Source: Methanolobus sp. (GTDB lineage Archaea > Halobacteriota > Methanosarcinia > Methanosarcinales > Methanosarcinaceae). From it: a stretch of 64,000 nt of DNA. Shown here one piece after another: positions 26,244 through 35,574 of this stretch. Where the stretch lies: positions 1 through 64,000 of the forward strand of contig JARVGJ010000003.1 in assembly GCA_029762595.1 (NCBI GenBank), given 5' to 3'. The notes under the pieces are model-generated. The model searched no databases. It was not told the DNA's origin and saw nothing but the letters and a program-made list of their open reading frames with translations. The stretch's first letter is position 1. Each line of letters opens with the position of its first letter. The position numbers and the translations under genes were made by a program.

Positions 26244-26938
26244 TTAAATTGAATCATCGGATATTTTCCCATCGACGATCCTTATTATCCGGTCTGTCTT
26301 TCTGGCCATTTCCTCATCATGTGTGACGAGGATAAATGTTTGACCCTGCCACGATTCAGCTTCCTTAGAAGGTCGTATATCATGTCACTGGGCTTTGTAT
26401 CAAGGTTCCCTGTTGGTTCATCCCCGATAACTATAGCAGGATTATTTACAAGGGCCCTGGCAATAGCAACCCTCTGGGCCTGTCCCCCGGAAAGCTGGTT
26501 AGGCCGGTGATCCATCCTATCACCTAGCCCAACTTCCTCAAGTAAGGCAGCTGCTTTGTTTTTTGCATCCCTGTTCTTCATACCCCCTATTAAAAGCGGC
26601 ATCATTACGTTCTCAAGGGCATTGAAATCAGGCATGAGATGATGATACTGAAAAATAAAGCCCAGCAATCTATTACGTATACCGGACCTTTCCTTTTCCG
26701 ACATGCTGGTCACAACTTTTCCGCCCATGGTTATACTTCCGGATGTAGGAGTATCAAGAATACCAATCATATGCAAAAGGGTACTTTTTCCAGAACCAGA
26801 TGGACCGATGATAGAAATGAATTCACCTTTTTTAATATCAAGGTCAACATTGTCAAGGGCAAGCACCTCTACACCGTTCATATATATTTTGGAAAGCCCA
26901 CGCACCTGAATGATATTCAGATCATTGTCAGAAAGCAA
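26244..26938 (-). pseudogene. frameshifted LolD-type ABC ATPase
   Basis: The frame beginning at 26938 encodes an ABC ATPase with Walker A GPSGSGKST, signature LSGGQAQRVAIARA and Walker B IVIGDEPTGNLD. It then shifts in the GGG run at 26344-26346 (minus strand) and ends at 26285. Restoring one G gives QTFILVTHDEEMARKTDRII and an end at 26244, with the H-loop and a normal length of 231 residues. Without it the H-loop histidine is lost. No intact permease is adjacent. The two broken LolC-type permeases at 19447 and 21261 are the likely former partners. A sequencing error cannot be excluded. Confidence 0.8.
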
Positions 26939-27056
26939 AATTAAAAACCTCTGATACCTTAATCAAAGCTTAGACTATTTCAATGTATTTTATTTTGCCG
27001 ATATAAAGAAAAATAGCATTGAAAGATATTAAACAAAGAAAAGAAGATCAAATGGA

Positions 27057-28163
27057 TCAGTAAGAAGGATCCATTCCATCTATCTGGGAAAATGCCTTGT
27101 CAACTTCCTTTATAGTTGACACCCGCTCCTTTTTATCGCGTTCGTGTTTGATAGCATCCACAGCTACAGAATAAAGATTCTCCAGTTCTGATGCTGATTC
27201 CAGAGTCAGGACCGCCAGTACCTGGGGAAGTTCACCGTCCCTGACAATTATACCTTTGAAAACATGACCCACAGCACTGGATAATTTTTCCACCTCCGTG
27301 GAGATCTCATCAATGCTTAGACGCTCCCTGTCACCCCGTATGATGATCATTGCCCTGCTGGCTTCTTCATAAACATCACTGGAAAATAGAAGACCGGAAG
27401 GAGAAAGAGCCTTCTGGATAGCGCTCCTTACAGGTATATCCGCCCCGGCCTCGTAGAAACCGATCGTTGCAAGGCCTGCACCGCCATTCATGACAGTCTT
27501 GAAGTCACCAAGATCAGTGACCATCATCATTTCACTGTCAAGTGCATCGAGAAGGAAAAGTATGCGTCTGGCGATCATGTCATTTATGCCATTATAGGCG
27601 GATTCAACATTTCCACCCATCTGTTTGAGAAACTGATTATCTGCAAGTATAATCCCGTCTGAACCGCTTTCACGGATATCCCTGAGACAGAAGGCGGCAT
27701 TTTGAAGATAAAGAGTACCTTCCTCCCTGAATGGAAGGACCACTATGGAATAGACCGGATAATCATACTTGGACTTCATTTCCTTTATCAGCATCGGAGT
27801 AAAGGAGGAGCCGGTGCCTCCTGAAGCCGATGTTATAACGAAGCATACATCAAAGTCACCTCGTTCTTCTATCTGCCTCATGATATGAGTCTTGTTATCC
27901 TCAAAAACGTGTTTGCCCACATTTCGATTTGCACCGACACCATGAAGGTGAGGAATATGAATCCTGTCTTTTGCTTTTGTGAATTTCATCTCCTTAAGAT
28001 CATTCACAGCTGTGTTGATAGCAATTGTTTGCACATTGCTTTTATATTTTTGTTGGGACAGGTATTTGGCAAAGCGACTCTTTTTTCCAAAAGATTCCCT
28101 GTTAATAGCATCCAATATACGATTTCCACATTGTCCGTTCCCAACGATGAGTATGTTGAGCAA
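27057..28163 (-). CDS. CetZ-like tubulin/FtsZ-family protein
   Basis: The 368-residue GTPase-like protein belongs to the tubulin/FtsZ superfamily. It has the nucleotide-binding N-terminus ILIVGNGQCGNRI and the tubulin signature GGTGSS at 115-120. It differs clearly from cell-division FtsZ and looks closest to the archaeal CetZ group, which influences cell shape and motility. A TTG start at 28163 is supported by a ggagg ribosome binding site six bases upstream. The following gene on the same strand is a COG1361 surface protein, an association that could reflect envelope shape. Confidence 0.83.
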   Translation of the reverse strand: MLNILIVGNGQCGNRILDAINRESFGKKSRFAKYLSQQKYKSNVQTIAINTAVNDLKEMKFTKAKDRIHIPHLHGVGANRNVGKHVFEDNKTHIMRQIEERGDFDVCFVITSASGGTGSSFTPMLIKEMKSKYDYPVYSIVVLPFREEGTLYLQNAAFCLRDIRESGSDGIILADNQFLKQMGGNVESAYNGINDMIARRILFLLDALDSEMMMVTDLGDFKTVMNGGAGLATIGFYEAGADIPVRSAIQKALSPSGLLFSSDVYEEASRAMIIIRGDRERLSIDEISTEVEKLSSAVGHVFKGIIVRDGELPQVLAVLTLESASELENLYSVAVDAIKHERDKKERVSTIKEVDKAFSQIDGMDPSY

Positions 28164-28239
28164 GTAATTCCTCCAAGCGATAATATAATTATGATTAGAT
28201 AAATCTTATGACAGGTTTGCTTTAATTCTAAATCTAGTA

Positions 28240-29502
28240 TCAGAACTTATATTGTTTGTGCCTGTAATAGATCCAGCCAGCTATTAGCCCGATTATGAGC
28301 AATGGTACGAGATACACATATATAGGCTGCTCGAAAAGGTAATCGTACTTCCCCTTGGAAACATATATATTTTCAGTTACAGAACTTGAACTGACCTGTT
28401 GCAATTGGGCATCAACACCATTATTGAAACGGTAACTGTTCTGGACAGAAAGCGTATAAGTCCCTACTTCCTGCGGTTTTAGGGTAAATGAGAATTCTCT
28501 TTCCTGCTGGACACCAAAGGATTCCAGATATATGGTTGGGACCCCGGAGATTGTCTCAATATCCGAACTGCCTATTAATTCCATACCATCCGGAACCTGC
28601 ACAGATACAGTGACACCTGTAGCAGGGGCATCCCCTGTATTCTTGATCCTGATAGTTCCTTGGATATCTTCATTCCTGCTGACAGCATATCTATCCAGGA
28701 TTGTTGTGACTTCAAGTTCGGCATTTACAAGGTCCTCACTGGCCCCTACGGTAACAACCGGGGAATTGGAAGAAGCCAGAGGGAACTTCTGACCCGCAGT
28801 GTTTGAAAAACTCGCAGTTGTGGGTGAAAGTGTATATGTACCTGCCTCTGTTGCCTTTAACTGGTAAACATAAAGGGTCTTGGATTCACCAACATCGACT
28901 GTTGTCTGGCCGGAATGCGTCACAAAAGTCTCATAAAGCAAGAACCTTGCCTGTTGAGGATCCTGAAAGATCACATCCACTGCCTTGTCGTCCCCCACAT
29001 TCTCAACAGTCACTGTAACACGTACAATATCGCCGACACCTATCTCAGACTTATCTATTGTCTTTGACATCCGGAGTTCAGGAGTGCCGGAATATGTTGC
29101 AAACTCGTGCCCTCCGTTAACGATATCGTTCTTATAGAGACTTTGATAGTTATAGTTACTCAGAACTATTGATACGCCTGCCCTTGGGATTATCCCACTG
29201 CTGACGGTGCGTAATGTGACCTTTACTTTACCCCGGCCTTCAAAATCGAACTCAAAGAAGTCACCCGTATTTAACAGGATATTCTTTACCTCTTTGTTCT
29301 GTTCATAAACATAAAAAGATGCACTATTTGCACTTACAAAGACATCTGTAACATCTATCACGTAATTGTTTATCTGATAACCATTGCCCATTTCAATGCT
29401 GGAGTTATAGACCTCTACTGCCGCGGAGGCACTCCCTGCAAGGGCGATACATGAAAGGATCATGCATAAAGAAATAATGAATAAGCGAGTGGGTTGAACC
29501 AT
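28240..29502 (-). CDS. secreted COG1361 S-layer-like membrane-anchored protein
   Basis: The 420-residue protein has a signal peptide (about 8-28, ending SASAA), a beta-rich N-terminal domain, and CARDB/DUF11-like domains with KSEIGVGDIVRVTVTVENVG-type repeats (around 145 and 270). A single C-terminal membrane helix is followed by YYRHKQYKF. It is exported and anchored. Unlike the other COG1361 proteins here it has no transporter gene beside it. The CetZ-like gene starts 77 bases downstream of its stop. Confidence 0.8.
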   Translation of the reverse strand: MVQPTRLFIISLCMILSCIALAGSASAAVEVYNSSIEMGNGYQINNYVIDVTDVFVSANSASFYVYEQNKEVKNILLNTGDFFEFDFEGRGKVKVTLRTVSSGIIPRAGVSIVLSNYNYQSLYKNDIVNGGHEFATYSGTPELRMSKTIDKSEIGVGDIVRVTVTVENVGDDKAVDVIFQDPQQARFLLYETFVTHSGQTTVDVGESKTLYVYQLKATEAGTYTLSPTTASFSNTAGQKFPLASSNSPVVTVGASEDLVNAELEVTTILDRYAVSRNEDIQGTIRIKNTGDAPATGVTVSVQVPDGMELIGSSDIETISGVPTIYLESFGVQQEREFSFTLKPQEVGTYTLSVQNSYRFNNGVDAQLQQVSSSSVTENIYVSKGKYDYLFEQPIYVYLVPLLIIGLIAGWIYYRHKQYKF

Positions 29503-29693
29503 GTTTTCCTCAGGGATCAGATTTTGTTTTGTTTTTCAGGTAAGATACGCTATTTTTGATATAAAGCTTATGATTTAATCGCTTTTATAATTTTGTGCAC
29601 AAATAATAGACCTCGTCGCAAAGATACCTCACCCAACAGCCGACGTTCCTATTAACCATTGATTTTTATATATACATATATATAATGTTACAT

Positions 29694-30521
29694 TTATTTC
29701 ATGATCTCGAGACTGACATCTATCCAACGTGACCCGTGAATAAGAGAGCCCATGGATATCACATCCACACCAGTTTTTGCATACTCTTCCAGATTGCCTG
29801 CATTGATCCCGCCGGAAACCTCTATTATCATAGGGCCGGGAACTGATGAGCTCTTCAGCAACCCTAACGTATCGATAACCTCCCCGGGATCCATGTTATC
29901 AAGCATAATGATATCCACTCCGGCTTTTGCAGCCCTTAGGGCATCTTCAGATGACTCGACTTCCACCTCTACCTTCTGAGTAAAACTTGCCTTCTTTCCT
30001 GCAGACATGATCGCACCTTCAATGCCCATCAGCTTCACATGGTTGTCCTTTATCATTATAGTATCTGAAAGATCGAACCTGTGGGGATCACCACCTCCAG
30101 CTATTACCGCCATCTTCTCATATTTACGAAGTCCTGGGGTCGTCTTCCTGGTACAGGCAATCCTTACATCCGAATACTGCCGTGCTATATCCACACATCT
30201 TCTGGTATTAGTCGCTATGCCACATAGATGACCCAGGAAGTTAAGGACAATCCGTTCAGTCCTTAAAACAGAATGAGAGCTGCCATGTAAGAAAAAGATT
30301 ACATCATCCTTTGAAAGCCTATCTCCATTGCAACGATCTGTGCTATACTGAAGACCAAAGTAATCGAAAAAAGCTTTTGCCACATCAAGACCTGCCAGTG
30401 TACAATCCTCCTTTGTGAAAATAATGGCATGAACAACCTTTTCAGGAACAAGGGTACAGGAAATATCATTATAACCCAGGTCCTCTTCAAGAAAGGACTC
30501 TATTTCATTAGTAAACATCAT
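29694..30521 (-). CDS. nadC: nicotinate-nucleotide pyrophosphorylase (carboxylating)
   Basis: The enzyme converts quinolinate and PRPP to nicotinate mononucleotide, the third step of de novo NAD synthesis. The family motifs HLCGIATNTRR, ACTRKTTPGLRKYEKMAV and GGGDPHRFDLSDTIMIKDNH are complete, and the C-terminal barrel segment ISMGSLIHGSRWIDVSLEI is normal. The start at 30521 or 30518 is preferred because the protein then begins MMFTNEIESFLEED. It is divergent from nadX and nadA, so the three NAD genes form one locus, probably with shared control. Confidence 0.92.
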   Translation of the reverse strand: MMFTNEIESFLEEDLGYNDISCTLVPEKVVHAIIFTKEDCTLAGLDVAKAFFDYFGLQYSTDRCNGDRLSKDDVIFFLHGSSHSVLRTERIVLNFLGHLCGIATNTRRCVDIARQYSDVRIACTRKTTPGLRKYEKMAVIAGGGDPHRFDLSDTIMIKDNHVKLMGIEGAIMSAGKKASFTQKVEVEVESSEDALRAAKAGVDIIMLDNMDPGEVIDTLGLLKSSSVPGPMIIEVSGGINAGNLEEYAKTGVDVISMGSLIHGSRWIDVSLEIMK

Positions 30522-30651
30522 ATTATCTAAAGGATATCTACACAATAAAGGCATTTATATGCTTTTAACATATAAGCAAAACATACTTAAATAATCAATA
30601 TATGCAGTATCCAACAAATCTACTAATCAGCTCATTGACCAGGGATGAACA

Positions 30652-31467
30652 ATGTTTAAGATAGGACTTGTCGGCTGCGGCACAATTGGTACCACCATCT
30701 GCAAAGCGATCGATGACGGGACCGTTGAAGCACAGCTTTTTGCTATTTATGACAGGAACACCGAGGATGTGGAAAGGCTCCTGTCCACCCTCAGGAAGGA
30801 AAAACCCTTGTTAATGGAAACTTCCGAAATGATCCAAAATATAGACCTTCTGATAGAATGCGCTTCACAGGAGGCAGTCCCGGAAGTGATACCTTTGGCC
30901 CTAAAGGCACACTGTGATGTAATGATCATGAGTGTAGGTGCTTTTGCCGATAATGGATTATTCACTGACATCAGAGAACTTGCAAAGGATAATAATTGCA
31001 AGGTATATCTTCCTTCAGGAGCTATCGTTGGCCTGGATGGGCTCAAGTCTGCATCTGTAGAGGATATATACTCTGTCACGCTCACCACAAAAAAACCACC
31101 ACAAGGGCTTGAAGGTGCACCATATATCACCATGAACGATATAGACCTTGAAAGCATAGAAGAGGAAACCCTTCTTTTTGAGGGAGCTGCCATTGAGGCA
31201 GTCAGGGCATTCCCGGCAAACGTGAACGTCGCTGCCACCATCAGCATTGCAGGTATCGGTTTTGAGAAAACGAGAGTACGCATAGTGGCCGATCCAAAAC
31301 TTACACGTAACATACATGAAATTTGCGTTGAAGGAGCATTCGGGAAGTTCACAACAAGGGCAGAGAACCTTCCATCACCGACAAACCCAAAAAGCAGTTA
31401 CCTTGCATCCCTTTCTGCCATCGCAACACTTAAAAGGATAACTGACCCCTTCCAGACAGGCACATGA
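30652..31467 (+). CDS. nadX: L-aspartate dehydrogenase
   Basis: The 271-residue protein oxidises L-aspartate to iminoaspartate with NAD(P), replacing the oxidase NadB in this organism. The N-terminal Rossmann motif [12 protein letters not shown], the segment [15 protein letters not shown], and the C-terminal [14 protein letters not shown] plus VRIVADP are characteristic. It is followed 59 bases later by nadA, which consumes the unstable product. The nicotinate-nucleotide enzyme is encoded divergently upstream. Confidence 0.93.
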   Translation: MFKIGLVGCGTIGTTICKAIDDGTVEAQLFAIYDRNTEDVERLLSTLRKEKPLLMETSEMIQNIDLLIECASQEAVPEVIPLALKAHCDVMIMSVGAFADNGLFTDIRELAKDNNCKVYLPSGAIVGLDGLKSASVEDIYSVTLTTKKPPQGLEGAPYITMNDIDLESIEEETLLFEGAAIEAVRAFPANVNVAATISIAGIGFEKTRVRIVADPKLTRNIHEICVEGAFGKFTTRAENLPSPTNPKSSYLASLSAIATLKRITDPFQTGT

Positions 31468-31525
31468 ACCAAATAACACTCAGGTTCTGGTAAACGCAAA
31501 AGGGAAGTTTAACCTCGTTAAAAAA

Positions 31526-32470
31526 ATGCTGGACACAAAAGGTTTTGATTACATGCGGGATACTCAAAAAATCATTGAAATGATTATGGAACTAAAGGAA
31601 GAACGTAATGCTGTCATCATTGCACATAACTACGAGCGTGGGGAAATACAGGATATTGCGGATTTTACAGGGGACTCGCTCGGACTTAGCAGGCAGGCAA
31701 TGGAGCAGGACAAAGATGTCATTGTCTTTTGCGGAGTGCATTTCATGGCGGAAAGTGCAGCGATCCTGAGTCCTGAGAAGACTGTACTCCTGCCAGAGAT
31801 ATATGCAGGCTGCCCAATGGCATCCATGGTTACGGCTGAGGCTTTACGCGCAGAAAAGAAAAAATACCCGGATGCTGCAGTAGTATGCTATGTGAACTCA
31901 ACTGCCGATGTAAAGGCACAGAGCGATATTTGCTGTACGTCTGCAAATGCGGTGGAGGTTGTAAACTCCTTAGAAGAGGACGAGATACTTTTCGTTCCCG
32001 ACAGGAACCTTGCAGATTTCGTATCAAGGTACAGTACAAAGAAGATAATTCCCTGGGAAGGATATTGCCCCACACATAACCAGATACTTCTCACAGATGT
32101 CATCAAAGCCAGAGAGGAACATCCCAATGCAGAGGTGCTGGCACACCCCGAATGCCGCAGGGAGGTCATAGACCTGGCAGACCAGGTATTCAGTACCACG
32201 GGAATGATAGAATACGCAAGACATGCAGGTGATGAGTTCATCATTGCAACTGAAACTGGTATACTCCACAAACTTAAGAAGGATAATCCCCAAAAGCGAT
32301 TCTACAATGTATCAGAATATACCGTATGCCCGGAGATGAAGGCAATAGACCTTGATTCTTTATTGCTTTCACTTGAGAATATGCAGTATGTCATCACCGT
32401 TGATGAAGACATCAGGATCAGAGCCAGGCTTGCACTTGACAGGATGCTGGAAGTGAAACGAAACAGGTAA
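31526..32470 (+). CDS. nadA: quinolinate synthase
   Basis: NadA condenses iminoaspartate with dihydroxyacetone phosphate to quinolinate using a [4Fe-4S] cluster. The three expected cysteines are seen in [18 protein letters not shown] and [10 protein letters not shown]. The substrate motif [22 protein letters not shown] is intact. Length (314 residues) is normal for the short archaeal type. It is in an operon behind nadX and seven bases before the prenyltransferase gene. Confidence 0.95.
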   Translation: MLDTKGFDYMRDTQKIIEMIMELKEERNAVIIAHNYERGEIQDIADFTGDSLGLSRQAMEQDKDVIVFCGVHFMAESAAILSPEKTVLLPEIYAGCPMASMVTAEALRAEKKKYPDAAVVCYVNSTADVKAQSDICCTSANAVEVVNSLEEDEILFVPDRNLADFVSRYSTKKIIPWEGYCPTHNQILLTDVIKAREEHPNAEVLAHPECRREVIDLADQVFSTTGMIEYARHAGDEFIIATETGILHKLKKDNPQKRFYNVSEYTVCPEMKAIDLDSLLLSLENMQYVITVDEDIRIRARLALDRMLEVKRNR

Positions 32471-32477
32471 TCACGCC

Positions 32478-33341
32478 ATGCAGACATATCTGAAACTGAT
32501 GCGTCCGGGCAATTGCCTGATGGCTGCTATTGCCGCGGTAATTGGAGTCTTTATCGCATATAACATAGTTACGGCCAACATTCCTGAGCACATTCCATTC
32601 CCTATCCCGTTCCCTGTGATCGATGCTTTGAAAGTATCAATTGTAGTATTTCTTGTAACCGGTGCAGGAAATGCCATCAATGATTATTTTGATATCGATA
32701 TCGACAGAATAAACAAACCTCAAAGACCCATCCCTTCCGGAGAGATCGGGCTTGGAACAGCTTTGTATTTTTCCCTTGCACTCTTTTTTGCCGGTACATT
32801 CCTGGCAGTCTCAATTAACCTTATATGCGGTGCCATTGCCCTTGTAAACTCCCTCCTTCTCATATATTATGCAAGCACCCTTAAACGTACTCCACTTCTG
32901 GGAAACATTGCCGTGGGTTACCTTACAGGGTCTACATTCCTTTTCGGAGGAGCTGTTTTCTATGCAAGCGGCGGTATTGGCGGGGTATTTGTGCTTTTTC
33001 TCCTGGCAACCCTGGCAACCCTGGCCCGGGAGATCGTCAAGGACATAGAGGACATTAAAGGGGATAGAGAAGACGGGGCACGCACACTGCCCATTATCAT
33101 CGGGAAGAAAAAAGCTGCTTATGTGGCATCATTAATAGGACTTGTTGCAGTACTTGCAAGCCCGATACCATACCTGCAGTCATTAATGAGCATACGCTAC
33201 CTGTTCCTGGTAGGTATTGCAGACATACTCTTTGCAGTTGCTGTTTATTATATACTTATAAGGGATGAGCCCGCCAGATCCTCACGCATGTTCAAGATGG
33301 CAATGGCCCTGGCACTGATATCGTTCATTGCAGGGACCTGA
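32478..33341 (+). CDS. UbiA-family geranylgeranylglyceryl phosphate synthase
   Basis: This 287-residue membrane enzyme has about eight helices and both Asp-rich motifs of UbiA prenyltransferases, [20 protein letters not shown] and [19 protein letters not shown]. It most likely adds the second geranylgeranyl chain to geranylgeranylglyceryl phosphate, an essential step of archaeal ether lipid synthesis (digeranylgeranylglyceryl phosphate synthase). It follows nadA by seven bases and is probably co-transcribed, without an obvious functional link. Confidence 0.88.
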   Translation: MQTYLKLMRPGNCLMAAIAAVIGVFIAYNIVTANIPEHIPFPIPFPVIDALKVSIVVFLVTGAGNAINDYFDIDIDRINKPQRPIPSGEIGLGTALYFSLALFFAGTFLAVSINLICGAIALVNSLLLIYYASTLKRTPLLGNIAVGYLTGSTFLFGGAVFYASGGIGGVFVLFLLATLATLAREIVKDIEDIKGDREDGARTLPIIIGKKKAAYVASLIGLVAVLASPIPYLQSLMSIRYLFLVGIADILFAVAVYYILIRDEPARSSRMFKMAMALALISFIAGT

Positions 33342-33343
33342 TA

Positions 33344-34573
33344 TCAGCAGACAGGTATCATGCCCCTGGCAAGCTGCATGCAGAAATCCCGGATGTGCTC
33401 AAGTTCAAGGTCAATTACCTCTTCCACTTCTTTTTCCACAGATGCAACTGTTCCTTTCTCCATTATTATCTGGGCAGCAGCGACCTTGGGTGTGTCAATG
33501 GGAACGCCTATGTCACTCAAAAGCCATACATAGGCCTCTTTCACATCAGGTACCTTACTTACGATCTTTCCTGCAATGTGATGAGATAGCACGTTGTATA
33601 TCTTACCCACATGGCTCACCGGATTCTTACCTGCCGCTGCCTCACTGCTCACAGGCCGGTTCAGAGGGATTATACCATTAACACGGTTTCCACGACCAAC
33701 CTGCCCACAGTCCGCATCTTCAGCAGACGTACCAGTGACACTTGTATAAATGCCGCCCATCCCACGACCCACAACATCCAGATTATTGAACGAAATTGAT
33801 GCATTCATGCAAACACCTCTCTCTTCCATATAATCGGCCAGGTATCCGTTCATTGCTCCAAAAATATCCTGTTTCATATTGAAATAATGCTGTTCAGAAT
33901 CCACAAATGAATCAATAAAAGGCATGGCAACTGTAAGGTCAAGTTTGCTGCCTCTTCTGACCCCCATGACCTTTACATCCTCTCCTGATTCAGGATATTC
34001 CGCCTTGAAAGCATCAGAGTTAAGATGTTTTTCCATATCAAGCACAGCTTTTTCTGTGAAGGACAGAGGTGCATAGCCCACTGCTGCTGAGGTGTCATTG
34101 GAGCCAAGTATGTCCTTTTGTCTGCGGAAGATGTCAGTCAGTTCTGCAGAGCCATGTTTAAGCTCGATCTGGTATTCAACGAAGTCCGGTTCTACAAAAC
34201 GCAGCTTCTCATCAAACCACCTTTTTGCAGTGTCCGTTGCTATATTGGCAACATCTACCTCGATATCTTCAGACCTGAAGGTTGCACGGTCACCAATTAC
34301 AAGGAGCATGGGTTCAACTACAACACCTCCGCCAAAGATACCTGCTGTCTCTCCGGCAACCAGCAGGCATTTATCTATATTATGATGAAGAATTGTGTCG
34401 AACTTCTCAATATATTCGGTGCACAGATCCACAGAGATCCGGTCCATGATAGCATCGCATATGCTGTCAGGATGACCCAGACCCTTCCTCTCCACTATCT
34501 CAAGATGCTGCTCAGGTGCACTTGAAGAACTGAATTCCTCTACTGTTATGTTTCTCAATCTACCCCTTCCCAT
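33344..34573 (-). CDS. mat: archaeal-type S-adenosylmethionine synthetase
   Basis: The enzyme makes S-adenosylmethionine from methionine and ATP and belongs to the archaeal MAT family, distinct from bacterial MetK. Motifs include ERKGLGHPDSICDAIMDRIS, GGGVVVEPMLLVIGDRA, NNLDVVGRGMGGIYTSVTGT and AGKNPVSHVGKIYNVLSH. The start at 34573 (MGRGRLRNITVEEF) is preferred over a longer frame. It supplies the methyltransferases and radical SAM enzyme also found in this window. It converges with the prenyltransferase gene, two bases apart. Confidence 0.95.
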   Translation of the reverse strand: MGRGRLRNITVEEFSSSSAPEQHLEIVERKGLGHPDSICDAIMDRISVDLCTEYIEKFDTILHHNIDKCLLVAGETAGIFGGGVVVEPMLLVIGDRATFRSEDIEVDVANIATDTAKRWFDEKLRFVEPDFVEYQIELKHGSAELTDIFRRQKDILGSNDTSAAVGYAPLSFTEKAVLDMEKHLNSDAFKAEYPESGEDVKVMGVRRGSKLDLTVAMPFIDSFVDSEQHYFNMKQDIFGAMNGYLADYMEERGVCMNASISFNNLDVVGRGMGGIYTSVTGTSAEDADCGQVGRGNRVNGIIPLNRPVSSEAAAGKNPVSHVGKIYNVLSHHIAGKIVSKVPDVKEAYVWLLSDIGVPIDTPKVAAAQIIMEKGTVASVEKEVEEVIDLELEHIRDFCMQLARGMIPVC

Positions 34574-34660
34574 GATAGTATTTTGTTGATAACAATGACA
34601 GGATATCAATCAATGATAATTGTCATGTTGAATAGTATTATGACAGTAGCCTGTTAATAA

Positions 34661-35410
34661 CTATTCCTTTTCCGATCTATCCTGCACATATGAGTCAGCA
34701 TGTTTTAGATACTCCTGTAGTATCATTGGAAACGTATTTGCAGGCACAAACCTTACACCAAGTTCCTCGGCCCATTTCTGTATCCCAAAGTCGCTTGCTA
34801 CGACCGCAGCATCCAGTTCCTTTGCAAGTATGAGCACATCAATATCAGGAGCACTATCCAGAATCCCATATCTAAGGGCTGAACGGTATTTGTTCCTGAA
34901 TTTCCCGATCTGACCGCCTATGACCCTTCTCTCGGTGTCAAAATCAATATCTTTTTTTGTTTCTGCCTTTGTATCGATGAACAGGCATTCCGTAGCAGCA
35001 GCCCATATAGTTTCCTCGGCAATGACCATTCCCTTGTTGATGCGTTCACGCATGTGCGACACATATTCATGGAAGACCTTTGAAGGTATCTGCACATTGT
35101 AACGGTCAGGAGCCTTCTTAACAAGCCATGTATCTATCTTTGCAATGACCTCTGTATCACAGCCATTATTCTTGGCAAACTCCTGGAGCTCATTATAGAC
35201 TGAAGGAAATGGCACATAACAACTTATACCAAGGCTCAGTCTGGAACTGGCTATCAGTGCAAGAACTTCCCTCATTCCCTCACATACACCATCAATCCCA
35301 AGTCTCTCTCTTGCCTGCAGATCGGTCAGTGCAGTTGTATCCAGAACAAAACGCTGTCTTAGTATGAGATCACCTTCATATAGGAACAGTTTATAAGCTC
35401 CGTCCCACAT
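34661..35410 (-). CDS. RNA ligase partner protein (PIN domain)
   Basis: The protein belongs to the archaeal 'RNA ligase partner' family, a PIN-like nuclease fold usually encoded beside an Rnl3-type RNA ligase. The conserved start [41 protein letters not shown] and the C-terminal [27 protein letters not shown] (split motif) are visible, with Asp residues in positions typical of PIN active sites. The ligase gene is not within this window. The only ATG (35410) lacks a ribosome binding site. A strong aaggtgatc occurs just before codon 16, which is ATA, so the true start is uncertain. Confidence 0.85.
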   Translation of the reverse strand: MWDGAYKLFLYEGDLILRQRFVLDTTALTDLQARERLGIDGVCEGMREVLALIASSRLSLGISCYVPFPSVYNELQEFAKNNGCDTEVIAKIDTWLVKKAPDRYNVQIPSKVFHEYVSHMRERINKGMVIAEETIWAAATECLFIDTKAETKKDIDFDTERRVIGGQIGKFRNKYRSALRYGILDSAPDIDVLILAKELDAAVVASDFGIQKWAEELGVRFVPANTFPMILQEYLKHADSYVQDRSEKE

Positions 35411-35473
35411 ATAAAAGGGCAGAATAAGCTTAAGTATTTTTGGTAGTCATTGATCCAAATTCACATCTGCTTA

Positions 35474-35491
35474 TAGTAGTAGTAGTAGTAG
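35474..35491. repeat. (TAG)6 microsatellite
   Basis: Six perfect TAG units lie 64-81 bases upstream of the RNA ligase partner start, in the gap after cdc48. Slippage could alter promoter spacing, but a functional effect is only a possibility. Confidence 0.9.
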
Positions 35492-35543
35492 GCATTTGAT
35501 TTTTTAATGGAACCCATTTATTCCTGATGCCACGGAGTTTTCT

Positions 35544-35551
35544 AAAAAAAA
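35544..35551 (-). terminator. poly-T termination tract after cdc48
   Basis: On the minus strand a run of eight T lies 24 bases after the cdc48 stop codon. Archaeal RNA polymerase commonly terminates at such tracts. No hairpin was noted. Confidence 0.5.
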
Positions 35552-35574
35552 TGGAAATCAGGAACTAATATAAT

